Source of the DNA: Silicimonas algicola
GTDB lineage: Bacteria > Pseudomonadota > Alphaproteobacteria > Rhodobacterales > Rhodobacteraceae
DNA: 64,000 nucleotides
NCBI RefSeq assembly: GCF_003148765.1
Contig: NZ_QGGV01000005.1
Location: 1-64,000, forward strand
Direction of reading: 5' to 3'
Under the pieces are notes generated by a model that worked only from the letters and a program-made list of their open reading frames with translations, was not told the DNA's origin and searched no databases. A program made the position numbers and the translations under genes. This document shows, one piece after another, positions 9,478 to 18,334 of the stretch. The stretch's first letter is position 1; each line of letters opens with the position of its first letter.

Positions 9478-11160
9478 ATGGCGCATTTCCCGACGCTGAT
9501 CGGCAAGATCCGGGACGAGTTGAACCTCGTGCCGGACGAGGGTTTTCCGGTCCTGGGACGGACCCATTACTTCGCCCTGCTTCATGAGTTGCATCAAAGG
9601 CTCAAACCGAAGGCCTACCTTGAGATCGGGACCGAAAGCGGTGCTTCACTCGGGCTTGCGAAATGTCTCTCCGTCGCTGTCGATCCCGCTTTCCGGATCG
9701 AAGCAGATGTGATGGGCGGCAAGCCCGGGCTAATTCTCCAGCAGACGACGAGCGAGGCGTTCTTCGCCTCGGGTCTGCTCGACCGTCTCGGCGTAACAAT
9801 CGATCTCGCGTTTCTCGACGGTATGCATCTCTTCGAGTACCTCCTGGACGACTTCATCAATACCGAACACCATATGGCGGCCGATGGGATGATCGTGCTG
9901 CACGATTGCGTGCCCTTCAGTTCGGCGGGAGCGCGTCGCGACGGGGACCGCCGCGTCACCCGCTCGTGGACTGGAGACGTCTGGAAGCTGCTTCCGATCC
10001 TTCGCGCTTACCGTCCGGACTTGAACGTCCGGACCTTCGACACACCGCCGTCGGGCCTCGTGGTCATCACGGGGCTGGACGTCACGAACCGCGTGCTGTC
10101 GGAGAAGCGCGACGAAATCATTGCGCGCTACGGCGACATGACATTCGAAGACCTCGGCCTGACGGCATTTCTCGCGGCGGCGGCCATCGAACCCTACCGT
10201 CGGTACATCGCTCCTCTCCCGGCCGAGGGAGCCTTGTCGTTCCGCATCCAGACGCCAGTTCCCAAACCGCGCGCCCAAGCCTCGTGGGGCGACCATGCCT
10301 TCGCGGTCTCTCTGGCCGAAGCCCTTGAGCGCGCCGGGCACTTTGCCGAAATCCGCACCGTGCGGGACTGGCATGCACCGGGGCCAAGCGACCAGATCGA
10401 TATCGTGTTGCGCGGCGACACATCCTACGAGCGGCGGTTTGGTCATCTGACCCTTTTCTGGGCCTTGTATGGCGACGATCTGGGCGCGCTTCGTCAGGAT
10501 GCGCTTGGTGCGGACCATGTCTTTGCGGCAGGTCAGCCGCTGAAGGACGAGATCGCCATGATCTACGGGCCCGATTTCGTCACCCTGCTGCCTCAGGCCT
10601 TCGACGCCACCCGCATGGGACCGCCTGATGAAGGCGCGCCGCGCGAAGGCGCAACCTTCGTGGGAATCTCCAAGCGGTTTCGCCGTCCTATCGTGCGTCA
10701 GGCAATGCGCGCGGGGCTGCCGCTGCAATTGTGGGGCAGAGGCTGGGCCGAAAGCCCGGCCGCCGACTTCGCCAAGGGAGAGCGTTTGGAGCAGGATGAA
10801 CTTGGCGCGGTCTATGCGACGTCCCAGATCGTCCTGAACGATCACCGTCCCGACATGAGCCGTCTCGGCATTCCGTCCAACCGTATTTTCGACGCCCTCG
10901 CCTGCGGGACGCCGGTCATCTCCGACCCGGTCTCCTGGCTGCCGGATGACATAGCGCCCTTCGTCCACCAGGTCCGCGATGCGCAACAGGTGCGTGATGC
11001 GGCGCGGTCCATCGCCGAAGAGGACGAGGATCGCCGCTCTGAAAGACGCGCGCTGGCGCTGTCGATGCGCGAGACCCACTCCTTCGATGCCCGGGCCCGG
11101 GTCATCATAGACAAGGCAGAAGAATTAGCCGGTTACGCAAGAATAAGGAAAACAGCATGA
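9478..11160 (+). CDS. Fusion of a class I SAM methyltransferase-like domain and a glycosyltransferase-like domain
   Basis: 560 residues. Residues about 35-190 resemble Methyltransf_24 proteins: AYLEIGTESGASLGLA (SAM-binding loop), VAVDPAFR, LAFLDGMHLFEYLLDDF and MIVLHDCVP. Residues about 290-545 resemble the C-terminal half of spore-protein-type glycosyltransferases (Glyco_trans_1_2): FVGISKRFRRPIVRQA, LWGRGW, then IVLNDHRPDMSRLGIPSNRIFDALACGTPVISD. It lies between sdhA and sdhB among small lipoprotein genes and overlaps the next one by four bases. Probably modifies a glycan or glycolipid; the link to respiration is unexplained. Confidence 0.75.
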   Translation: MAHFPTLIGKIRDELNLVPDEGFPVLGRTHYFALLHELHQRLKPKAYLEIGTESGASLGLAKCLSVAVDPAFRIEADVMGGKPGLILQQTTSEAFFASGLLDRLGVTIDLAFLDGMHLFEYLLDDFINTEHHMAADGMIVLHDCVPFSSAGARRDGDRRVTRSWTGDVWKLLPILRAYRPDLNVRTFDTPPSGLVVITGLDVTNRVLSEKRDEIIARYGDMTFEDLGLTAFLAAAAIEPYRRYIAPLPAEGALSFRIQTPVPKPRAQASWGDHAFAVSLAEALERAGHFAEIRTVRDWHAPGPSDQIDIVLRGDTSYERRFGHLTLFWALYGDDLGALRQDALGADHVFAAGQPLKDEIAMIYGPDFVTLLPQAFDATRMGPPDEGAPREGATFVGISKRFRRPIVRQAMRAGLPLQLWGRGWAESPAADFAKGERLEQDELGAVYATSQIVLNDHRPDMSRLGIPSNRIFDALACGTPVISDPVSWLPDDIAPFVHQVRDAQQVRDAARSIAEEDEDRRSERRALALSMRETHSFDARARVIIDKAEELAGYARIRKTA

Positions 11161-11474
11161 AGCTTCGTATTCTGGCCTTGATCTTCCTCGCCGCCTGCAC
11201 GCCGCAGCAGCAGGACGAGATCACCCGCGATGCGGCACGCAACGCCGTGCGACCGGTCTTGGAGCAGCGCTTTCCGGGCATCCCTCTCGAGCCTGCGACG
11301 GACTGCATCATCGACAACGCCAACTCGCGAGAGCTTCTGTCACTGGCCGCGGACGCGGTGACCGGGCCGACGGCGAACACGGTCGAGATCGTATCGATCA
11401 TCCTCTCGCGCCAGGGCACCATCCAGTGCCTCGCGACCGAGGGGCTTCCCGTCCTCCTGGGCGGACTGCGTTAA
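11157..11474 (+). CDS. Small lipoprotein-like protein, paralogue of the one at 8884
   Basis: 105 residues. The leader MKLRILALIFLAAC has lipobox LAAC. The segment SRELLSLAADAVTG...IVSIILSRQGTIQC lines up with DELLTLSTDDARN...LVQDMLTREEVQTC of the protein at 8884, including both later cysteines. The two genes therefore appear to be duplicates bracketing the cassette. Starts by ATGA overlap with the fusion gene and ends 12 bases before sdhB. Confidence 0.72.
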   Translation: MKLRILALIFLAACTPQQQDEITRDAARNAVRPVLEQRFPGIPLEPATDCIIDNANSRELLSLAADAVTGPTANTVEIVSIILSRQGTIQCLATEGLPVLLGGLR

Positions 11475-11486
11475 GGAGAGTGTGCC

Positions 11487-12266
11487 ATGGTTCAACTGAC
11501 CCTTCCCAAGAATTCGACGATCCGCGTCGGCAAGACATGGCCCCGGCCGGAGGGGGCGAAGGACGTCCGCAAGGTGATGGTCTACCGCTGGAATCCCGAC
11601 GACGGTGAGAACCCGCGCGTCGATACCTATTTCGTCGACATGGACACATGCGGCCCGATGGTCCTGGATGTCCTCATCAAGATCAAGACCGAGATCGACC
11701 CGACGCTGACCTTCCGCCGGTCGTGCCGCGAGGGGATTTGCGGGTCCTGCGCGATGAACATCGACGGCATCAACACGCTGGCCTGCATCTATGGCCACGA
11801 CGAGATCAAGGGCGACATCCGCATCTATCCGCTGCCGCACATGCCGGTCATCAAGGACCTGATCCCGGACCTGACACTCTTCTACGCGCAGCACGCCTCG
11901 ATCATGCCGTGGCTCGAGACCAAGACGAACCGCCCGCAGAAGGAATGGAAGCAGTCGATCGACGACCGGCGGAAGCTGGACGGTCTCTACGAGTGCGTTA
12001 TGTGCGCCTGCTGCTCCACCTCGTGCCCGTCCTACTGGTGGAACGGCGACCGCTATCTCGGGCCTGCGGCGCTTCTCCACGCGTACCGCTGGATCATCGA
12101 CAGCCGCGACGAGGCCACGGGTGAGCGGCTGGACGACCTCGAGGATCCGTTCAAGCTGTACCGCTGCCACACGATCATGAACTGCGCCAAGACCTGTCCC
12201 AAGGGGCTGAACCCGGCCAAGGCGATCCAGGAAATCAAGAAGATGATGGTCGAGCGGATCGTCTGA
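11487..12266 (+). CDS. sdhB: Succinate dehydrogenase iron-sulfur subunit
   Basis: 259 residues. Carries electrons from SdhA flavin to ubiquinone. Three cluster motifs are visible: 2Fe-2[13 protein letters not shown] with a later IYGHD-side cysteine, 4Fe-4[16 protein letters not shown], and 3Fe-4S/4Fe-4[18 protein letters not shown]. The ribosome site AAGGAGAG precedes the ATG. It is separated from sdhA by a 2.6-kb cassette of four genes but remains in the same direction and tight spacing, so one transcript is likely. Confidence 0.96.
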   Translation: MVQLTLPKNSTIRVGKTWPRPEGAKDVRKVMVYRWNPDDGENPRVDTYFVDMDTCGPMVLDVLIKIKTEIDPTLTFRRSCREGICGSCAMNIDGINTLACIYGHDEIKGDIRIYPLPHMPVIKDLIPDLTLFYAQHASIMPWLETKTNRPQKEWKQSIDDRRKLDGLYECVMCACCSTSCPSYWWNGDRYLGPAALLHAYRWIIDSRDEATGERLDDLEDPFKLYRCHTIMNCAKTCPKGLNPAKAIQEIKKMMVERIV

Positions 12267-12270
12267 CGCG

Positions 12271-13350
12271 TCAGGCGGCGGCGGTCCTGCGGGCGTCCGC
12301 CACCCTGAGGATCGCCTGCATGGCAAAGGATCCGGCCCACATCGAGACGGCGGCGACCCAGGCGGTCAGCGACAGGATCGCCCCGCCGGACACTCCCGCG
12401 CCGACGGCGCATCCCCCGGCCAACATCGCGCCGAAGCCCATGAGGACTGCACCCAGCAGATAGGTCTCCATCGGGGTGTCCGGGCCGAAGCGTTCGATGC
12501 GCCACTCGTGCCGAAGGACCGCCATCGCCAGCGAACCGAGAAAGACGCCGGGGACGAGGCCGATGCCGAAGGACAGAGGCAGGTCCGGTTGCGTTACAAG
12601 CGCCATCAGTGTGTCGGTCGACGGACCCGTGAAGGTGACGGAGGAGATCGGGACGACCTCGAAAGAGGTCGACGCCACGGCCCAGGTGGCCAGCCAGCCA
12701 AGCGCCACGGCAAGCCCGGTGACGACGGCGGCGAAGGCCGTTCCCAAGCCGGTGTGCGAAGCAAGGGCCAATGCTGCCGCAGCGGCGAGGCCCGTGAGCG
12801 CGAAGAGGACGACGCTGCCGTGACCGAGGCCAGCGAGGGACGCAAGATCGCGGTCAGCGCCGCCGGCGACTGTCCATATCCGTGAGATGTCCTCGCGAAG
12901 CGGAGCAAGGACGCCGCGATAGGACGCCTGCGCCACCAGTGTCACCACTAGACCGGTGACGAGGGCGCGCATGTTTCCCGTGCCCGACAGGACCAGCAGG
13001 CGACTTGCGCATCCGCGGGCGAGGATCATCCCGGCGCCGAACATCAGTCCGCCTGCAATGGCCCCGCTCATGCTGCCCTCGGCCGCGATCTGCCTTGCGC
13101 CCGACACGTCGAGCCACCCCGCGACGATCGCGCCCTGCGTCGCCGCTAGCGCCGAGAAGAAGACCAGAAGCCAGACAGCCATCCTCTCGCCGGGCCGCCT
13201 CGCAAACACCTCGACGGTCGCTGCGCGAAGGCAGAAGCGGGATCGTTGCGCCGCCGCCCCGAAGACGAGGCCCACGGTGAGGCCGGCCGCCGCAAGGACG
13301 GTGCCCTCGCCGTAGGCCTCCAACGCATTCTCAAGTGCGAATATTTCCAT
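12271..13350 (-). CDS. YeeE/YedE (TsuA-like) sulfur-compound transporter family membrane protein
   Basis: 359 residues from the ATG at 13348-13350. About ten hydrophobic segments in two related halves. Conserved motifs include RSRFCLRAA, GAGMILARGCASR and LAGGCAVGAGVSGGA; cysteines in such motifs relay thiosulfate in characterised TsuA. An ATG at 13437 in the same frame would overlap the start of the divergent BNR gene and add a polar N-terminus, so the inner start is preferred. Convergent with sdhB, four bases apart. Substrate is not proven. Confidence 0.78.
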   Translation of the reverse strand: MEIFALENALEAYGEGTVLAAAGLTVGLVFGAAAQRSRFCLRAATVEVFARRPGERMAVWLLVFFSALAATQGAIVAGWLDVSGARQIAAEGSMSGAIAGGLMFGAGMILARGCASRLLVLSGTGNMRALVTGLVVTLVAQASYRGVLAPLREDISRIWTVAGGADRDLASLAGLGHGSVVLFALTGLAAAAALALASHTGLGTAFAAVVTGLAVALGWLATWAVASTSFEVVPISSVTFTGPSTDTLMALVTQPDLPLSFGIGLVPGVFLGSLAMAVLRHEWRIERFGPDTPMETYLLGAVLMGFGAMLAGGCAVGAGVSGGAILSLTAWVAAVSMWAGSFAMQAILRVADARRTAAA

Positions 13351-13435
13351 GAAAGAGGCTTCTAGCCAAGCCAGGGCCTCCGGATCATGATCTGGATCAA
13401 CCGACTCGCCCGTCAGTCGATCAGAGAGAGACGCC

Positions 13436-14584
13436 ATGACCGTGACCCTGCTTGTAGGAACGACGAAAGGTGCGTTCCTCTTGTCGTCCGACGATCGCCA
13501 GACCTGGACGGTGTCCGGGCCGCACTGCGGCCTCTGGCCCATCAATCACGCCGTGGGCGATCCCGAGACCGGGATGCTCTGGGCGGCGGGCGGCAACGAA
13601 TGGTTCGGTGCGGGCGTCTGGCGGTCCGAGGACGGCGGCGAAACCTGGGAGCTGGCGAAGTTCACCGACGGTCAGATGGACAAATGGTTCGCGAACGACC
13701 CCGACATGGCGCGCATGTTCGGGTGGGAAAAGCGCGAGCCCCTGTTCGAGGACGGCACGGTCGACGCCCTGTGGTCGCTCCACGCGGCCCACGGGAAGGT
13801 GTGGACCGGGGCGAAGCCTGCGCAGCTGTTCGAATCCTCCGACGGGGGAAAGTCCTGGACGCGCAACGACGCCTTTGCCGACTTCGAGGGTCGCGAAAGC
13901 TGGAACCCCGGCGCGGCCGGGCTGACCCTGCACACCATCGTCACCGATCCGGGCGTGCCGAAGAAACTGTGGCTTGCCGTGTCTGCGGCGGGCGTCTTTG
14001 CGTCAGAGGACGGCGGCGGCTCCTGGGAGCGGCGCAATCGCATGTCGAACGAAGAGGCTCACGCGCATCACGACCATCCGGCGGCGGGGCAGGACGGCGA
14101 GACCGGGCACTGCGTCCACAACATGATGCGGGCGCCGGGAGATGCGGACACGCTTTACCAGCAGAACCACCACGGCGTGTTCCGAAGCCGGGACGGCGGA
14201 CGAAGCTGGGACGATATCACCGAGGGGCTGCCGTCGACCTTCGGCTTTCCGATCCGCGTCCACCCGACGGACCGCGACACGATCTGGACCATTCCGCTCA
14301 ACGGCGACACCGAGGGACGCTTTCCGCCCGACGCCAGCGCCGCGGTCTGGACGTCGCGCGACGGCGGGGACACCTGGACCGCGAAGCGCGACGGGCTGCC
14401 TCAGCAGAACTGCTATTTCACCGTCCTGCGGCAGGCGATGGCCGGGGACCGCCAAAGCCCGGCCGGCGTCTATTTCGGCACCAACTCGGGCTCGATCTTC
14501 GCCTCGGCCGACGAAGGCGAAAGCTGGATCGAGGCCGCGCGCCACCTGCCGACTGTGCTGTGCGTCGAGGCCTTCGAGCGCTGA
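13436..14584 (+). CDS. BNR/WD40-like repeat protein (sialidase-type beta-propeller)
   Basis: 382 residues with no signal peptide. At least six Asp-box (SxDxGxxW) repeats are visible: RSEDGGETWE, ESSDGGKSWT, ASEDGGGSWE, RSRDGGRSWD, TSRDGGDTWT and ASADEGESWI. This predicts a six- or seven-bladed propeller of the COG4447 type, often annotated as exo-alpha-sialidase without proof. A histidine-rich patch (EAHAHHDHPAA) in the middle may bind metal. Function unknown. Confidence 0.82.
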   Translation: MTVTLLVGTTKGAFLLSSDDRQTWTVSGPHCGLWPINHAVGDPETGMLWAAGGNEWFGAGVWRSEDGGETWELAKFTDGQMDKWFANDPDMARMFGWEKREPLFEDGTVDALWSLHAAHGKVWTGAKPAQLFESSDGGKSWTRNDAFADFEGRESWNPGAAGLTLHTIVTDPGVPKKLWLAVSAAGVFASEDGGGSWERRNRMSNEEAHAHHDHPAAGQDGETGHCVHNMMRAPGDADTLYQQNHHGVFRSRDGGRSWDDITEGLPSTFGFPIRVHPTDRDTIWTIPLNGDTEGRFPPDASAAVWTSRDGGDTWTAKRDGLPQQNCYFTVLRQAMAGDRQSPAGVYFGTNSGSIFASADEGESWIEAARHLPTVLCVEAFER

Positions 14585-14626
14585 GGTCCGGTTGCGCCCG
14601 CGGCTGGCGCGGGACATATCTGGACG

Positions 14627-14827
14627 ATGGTCGTCCTCGCCCTCGTTCTTCTCGCCGGCACGTTCGCCTATCTGTGGTGGATGCGGCGCACAACCTCGCT
14701 GACCCGGCTCTGCCGCTGGCGGGAGGACCGCGCGGCGGGTGACTGGGTCTGCGCGTCGTGCGGCGCGCGCACCTGCCCCGAAGAGGGCGGCGCGCCTACC
14801 GTCTGCCTGCGCAACTCCTCCTCATAG
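14627..14827 (+). CDS. Small membrane-anchored protein with zinc-ribbon-like C-terminus
   Basis: 66 residues. One N-terminal transmembrane helix (about residues 2-19) is followed by TSLTRLCRWREDR and a knuckle CASCGARTC with a final cysteine in TVCLRNSSS. Small single-span proteins with this CRWR...CxxCG pattern occur in Rhodobacterales, from memory. A folding or metal-binding role is only inference. It follows the BNR gene by 42 bases. Confidence 0.55.
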   Translation: MVVLALVLLAGTFAYLWWMRRTTSLTRLCRWREDRAAGDWVCASCGARTCPEEGGAPTVCLRNSSS

Positions 14828-14926
14828 ATGCACGACCGCTGATCCCTTCGTCCACGCTTTCGCAACGGCGATTGCGCGGAGCTGCCGTCAGACGTGGCGG
14901 AAGAAACGATACGAAAGGACAGTGAC

Positions 14927-16333
14927 GTGACACATTCCGCAGGCCTGCGCTTCATCATGGTGGGCGCGCTCGCCCTTCTGATGTTCATTCCTTTGGGCCT
15001 CGTCAGCGACATCGTGCAGGAGCGCTCGCGCTATTCCGACGGCACGATCGCGGACTTGAGCCGCGAATGGGGTGGGGAGCAGCTTTTCTCCGGCCCGCTT
15101 CTGACGATCCCCGTAACGGAAGAGGTGACCTACGACCGCCGGCGCGAGGCGGTTGATTCCGTCACCGGCCTGACGCTTCGCGACGACAAGGGCAACGTCA
15201 TCTATGAGCACTTCGAGGAGACCGTCACCGAGACACGGCCGCCCATCTATCTCTACCCCGACGATCTCGACATAGACGTGACCAGCCGAAGCTCGATCCG
15301 AAGCCGCGGCCTGTTCGAGGTGCCCGTCTATACGGCCGATCTGGCCATGGCCTTCAACTTCGACACCGCGCAGGCCGAGGCCGAGGCGACCGAAACGGAA
15401 GAGGTGCACTGGGACGATGCGACGCTGACCATCTTCCTGAACGCGAACAGGGGACTGAGGGGCGAGGCGACGCTCGTCGCGGGCGGAGACGCTCTCGATC
15501 TGGAACCCGTTGCACGGGGCGATGCGGAGCGCACCGGCATCGTGGCGGTGACGGGCGACCCGCGCGACAGGTCGGGCTACACCCTCGATCTCGGGGTCAA
15601 CGGCGCCGGCACCTTCGCCGTCGCCGCCACCGGACGGACGACGCGATTTCGCATGACAAGCGACTGGCCCGATCCCAGTTTCTTCGGCGACTTCCTTCCG
15701 GACGAAAGGGAGGTGACGGCCGAGGGGTTCAGCGCGAGCTGGAGGGTTCCCCACCTCGCACGGTCGCTGCCGCAGGCGGGACGGCGCTATCCCGATGCCG
15801 AGGCACGCGCGGGTGCCACGATGGGTGCGCGATTCCTGACGCCGAACGACTTCTACCAGAAGGCCTGGAGGGCGTCGCGCTATGGCATCCTGTTCATCTC
15901 GCTGACCTTCCTGACTATTCTCCTCCTCGACCGCGCGGCGTCAAGGCCGGCACATCCCGTCCAGTACCTGATGGTCGGGCTTGCGCAGTCGGTCTTCATC
16001 CTGCTCATGGTGTCCTACGCCGAACACATCGGCTTCGGGGCGGCCTACCTTCTTGCCGCCGGGGCGACGATCGGGCTTCTTACCGTCTTCGGTGCCACGG
16101 CGCTGAAGCTCGGGCGCAAAACCGGGTTGCTGGGCGGCGTCCTCGTCGCGGTCTACGGGGTTCTGTACCTCATCCTCCAGAGTGAGGATCAGGCCATGCT
16201 GGCAGGATCGACCCTCGCCTTCGTGGCGCTTGCCCTGACGATGTGGCTGACGCGGAACGAAGAATGGCGTGGCTCCGGCCTTCCCCGGTCCCTTCCCTGG
16301 CGACGACCCAAGGCCGACCCCGTCCCTGCGTGA
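14927..16333 (+). CDS. creD: CreD (inner membrane protein) family
   Basis: 468 residues from a GTG at 14927 preceded by GAAAGGAC; an ATG 11 codons upstream lacks a ribosome site. Topology is typical: one N-terminal membrane helix (RFIMVGALALLMFIPLGLV), a large periplasmic domain with SREWGGEQLFSGPLLTIPV, and five or six C-terminal helices after YGILFISLTFLTILLL. CreD is tied to cell-envelope integrity and, in E. coli, to the CreBC regulon; no creBC genes are present here. Confidence 0.85.
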   Translation: MTHSAGLRFIMVGALALLMFIPLGLVSDIVQERSRYSDGTIADLSREWGGEQLFSGPLLTIPVTEEVTYDRRREAVDSVTGLTLRDDKGNVIYEHFEETVTETRPPIYLYPDDLDIDVTSRSSIRSRGLFEVPVYTADLAMAFNFDTAQAEAEATETEEVHWDDATLTIFLNANRGLRGEATLVAGGDALDLEPVARGDAERTGIVAVTGDPRDRSGYTLDLGVNGAGTFAVAATGRTTRFRMTSDWPDPSFFGDFLPDEREVTAEGFSASWRVPHLARSLPQAGRRYPDAEARAGATMGARFLTPNDFYQKAWRASRYGILFISLTFLTILLLDRAASRPAHPVQYLMVGLAQSVFILLMVSYAEHIGFGAAYLLAAGATIGLLTVFGATALKLGRKTGLLGGVLVAVYGVLYLILQSEDQAMLAGSTLAFVALALTMWLTRNEEWRGSGLPRSLPWRRPKADPVPA

Positions 16334-16344
16334 ATACCTCGTGG

Positions 16345-16362
16345 CGGCCCCTCGCGGGGCCG
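16345..16362. terminator. Hairpin between convergent creD and GNAT genes
   Basis: CGGCCCC-TCGC-GGGGCCG forms a perfect seven-base-pair stem with a four-base loop just after the creD stop and at the end of the convergent acetyltransferase gene. There is no T tract, so bidirectional termination is only likely. Confidence 0.4.
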
Positions 16363-16839
16363 TCACACCGCCTTGCGGAAGTGCCAGCTTGTCGTCCTGT
16401 CAAAGCCTGGGTGAGACGATCCAGAGACCTTTCGGAAGCCCAAAGCCTCGAAGGCAGCATGGGTCTCGGTCATCTCTACACGGCTTTGCAGGGTCAGTGC
16501 GTCACATCCAAGCCGCCGCGCTTCGTTTTCGAACAGGGGCAGCATCCGGCGCAGGATATGCTGACCCTGCATCGACGGAGCAACGGCGATCTTCGAGAGG
16601 TAGAAGGCTTTATCGCTGGCGGTTCCGAAGCCGCAACCGACCAGACGCTCGTCCTTCTCGGCCAGTACCAGGAATTCCTTTCCGGCCTTCATCCGCAGAC
16701 TGCCGGCGGTCATCGTCCCCAGGGACGAGGGCGGGTCGATTTTCCCCTCCATCACCTTGAAGGCTGCCACGAGAAGGGCGTGCAGTTCGGTCCAGTCGGG
16801 TGGCGGGTTGGCGCCTGAGCGGATGGAAAAGTCGGCCAT
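16363..16839 (-). CDS. GNAT family N-acetyltransferase
   Basis: 158 residues. The acetyl-CoA-binding region is visible as FYLSKIAVAPSMQGQHILRRML (about residues 80-101, Q/RxxG/H variant of motif A), followed by ALTLQSRVEMTETHAAFEALGFRKV. The substrate amine is unknown. The start is the ATG before ADFSIRSG; a nine-codon upstream extension is possible but less typical. Divergent from the small membrane protein gene at 16903. Confidence 0.78.
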   Translation of the reverse strand: MADFSIRSGANPPPDWTELHALLVAAFKVMEGKIDPPSSLGTMTAGSLRMKAGKEFLVLAEKDERLVGCGFGTASDKAFYLSKIAVAPSMQGQHILRRMLPLFENEARRLGCDALTLQSRVEMTETHAAFEALGFRKVSGSSHPGFDRTTSWHFRKAV

Positions 16840-16902
16840 GTGACCTTGGGCGTCGGGGTGCCGCACTCTATCTCTGTCTGGCGAAGGGAGCCGAGAAGTA
16901 GC

Positions 16903-17142
16903 ATGACAGTCAAGAACAAGCTCGTCCGCATGGTTGCGAGGACACGGCTATGGGTGAGACGTCATATCCCTGTCGGTCTGCGTTGGCTCGTCGGGTTGGT
17001 CGTCATCGCGTTGGGCTTTCTGGGATTTCTTCCCATCCTCGGCTTCTGGATGATACCTTTGGGCATCGCGATCGCCGCGATGGACATCAGGCCACTGTGG
17101 CGACGCTTTGGCCGAAGGCATGCACTGGACCGGAATGAATAG
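16903..17142 (+). CDS. Small inner-membrane protein, unknown function
   Basis: 79 residues. A basic N-terminus (KNKLVRMVARTRLWVRRH) is followed by one hydrophobic hairpin or two short helices, VGLVVIALGFLGFLPILGF and MIPLGIAIAAMDI, and a basic tail. Uncharacterised proteins with GFLPILGFWMIPLG are common in Rhodobacterales. Its stop overlaps the start of the DUF1989 gene by eight bases, suggesting co-translation. Confidence 0.65.
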   Translation: MTVKNKLVRMVARTRLWVRRHIPVGLRWLVGLVVIALGFLGFLPILGFWMIPLGIAIAAMDIRPLWRRFGRRHALDRNE

Positions 17143-17974
17143 CACTCCCTCTGACGCCGACCGACGCCGCTCCGCCAAGCCCGTCGTCGTGTACCCGCCC
17201 GAGACGCTTCCCGATGCCGGTGTGGCGGCAAAACTGGCGGCTCTTTCAGGCTATGCGAAGACGGGAGAGATGCTCGTCCCACCCCGCGAGGCTCGTTGCT
17301 TTCGCGTTCCGGCGGGCGGAGTCTTTCGCATCGTCTCAGTCGAAGGTCCGCAAGTGGGGGATCTGAACCTCTGGAACGCGGGCGCTCTGTCCGAGAGGTT
17401 GTTCTCGGGAAAGACCCGGGCGCTTCACGGCACACATGTGACGACGGGAGACCGCCTGTGGTCGGTGCTGCCCTATCTGCGGCCGATGGCGACGCTGATC
17501 GAGGACACGCTTGGCTGGTACGGGATCGACGCGGACGGAGGCGGCGTACACGACGTCATCGGAACGCGCTGCGACCCCTACACGGGGCAGCTATTGTCGG
17601 GCACGACCTATCATCGCTGCTGTCATTCGAACTTGACGCGGGCGCTGGCGGACGAACTGGGCATGGCCTTGAACGACGCGGAGCGTCACGTTCACGACGT
17701 TCTTAACGTATTCATGTGCACGGGGTTTACGCGGGACACCGGCCAGTATTTCATGAAGGCGTCGCCGGTCAGGCCGGGGGACAGGCTTACGCTATTTGCC
17801 GAGATCGACCTTCTTGGGGCTCTCTCCGCCTGTCCGGGCGGCGATTGCGGCGGCGAACATTCGTCCGACGTCGCAGCGTGTCATCCGCTCCTAGTCGAAG
17901 TCTTCGAGGGAGACCCCCCCGAAGGGTGGGCCTCGCCCGAGGTCAGCGGCTACGATCGCTCGCACGGCCGCTGA
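17135..17974 (+). CDS. DUF1989 / urea carboxylase-associated family protein
   Basis: 279 residues from the ATG at 17135. The family signature is visible as FRVPAGGVFRIVSVEGPQVGDLNLWNA (about residues 55-80), later GTRCDPYTGQLLS and YHRCCHSNLTRAL, then VNVF-type LNVFMCTGFTRDTGQYFM. Relatives occur beside urea carboxylase or aminomethyltransferase genes, but neither is adjacent here. The Cys/His pattern suggests metal binding. The reaction is unknown. Confidence 0.82.
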   Translation: MNSTPSDADRRRSAKPVVVYPPETLPDAGVAAKLAALSGYAKTGEMLVPPREARCFRVPAGGVFRIVSVEGPQVGDLNLWNAGALSERLFSGKTRALHGTHVTTGDRLWSVLPYLRPMATLIEDTLGWYGIDADGGGVHDVIGTRCDPYTGQLLSGTTYHRCCHSNLTRALADELGMALNDAERHVHDVLNVFMCTGFTRDTGQYFMKASPVRPGDRLTLFAEIDLLGALSACPGGDCGGEHSSDVAACHPLLVEVFEGDPPEGWASPEVSGYDRSHGR

Positions 17975-17998
17975 ATCCCAAGCGAAGCCCTACGGCAG

Positions 17999-18274
17999 TC
18001 AGCCGTCCACACCGCTGGGAAGGTCGTTGTTGACCTCCTCGCACGCGGTATCGTCACCGCCGGCGACGGCGCCGGTGCAATCGTCCAAGCTCATGGTGCT
18101 ATTGCTTGACATCATGCCACCCGGGCGAACCATGGGCTCCATCCCGATGATCGTGCCGTCCTTGGCATAGATCGGGGTCTGCTGCGGGGTCTCGACCATC
18201 ACTTCTTCCTGCTGGGCGCAGGCAGTGGCGAGCACGAGCGCGGAAAGAACCGCGGCGGATTTGAATATCTTCAT
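17999..18274 (-). CDS. Small lipoprotein, unknown function
   Basis: 91 residues. Signal MKIFKSAAVLSALVLATAC has a good lipobox (LATAC); AGGAG lies eight bases before the ATG. The mature part has a QQTPIYAKDGTIIGMEPM segment, a Met/Ser-rich stretch and two cysteines (LDDCTG, DTACEEV). No known family. Monocistronic between the DUF1989 gene (convergent) and deoD. Confidence 0.7.
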   Translation of the reverse strand: MKIFKSAAVLSALVLATACAQQEEVMVETPQQTPIYAKDGTIIGMEPMVRPGGMMSSNSTMSLDDCTGAVAGGDDTACEEVNNDLPSGVDG

Positions 18275-18334
18275 AACTGTCTCCTGTCGAAACGATTGCA
18301 CCGCTCATGCGGGCTGACAGGAAACGTTAGCTCG

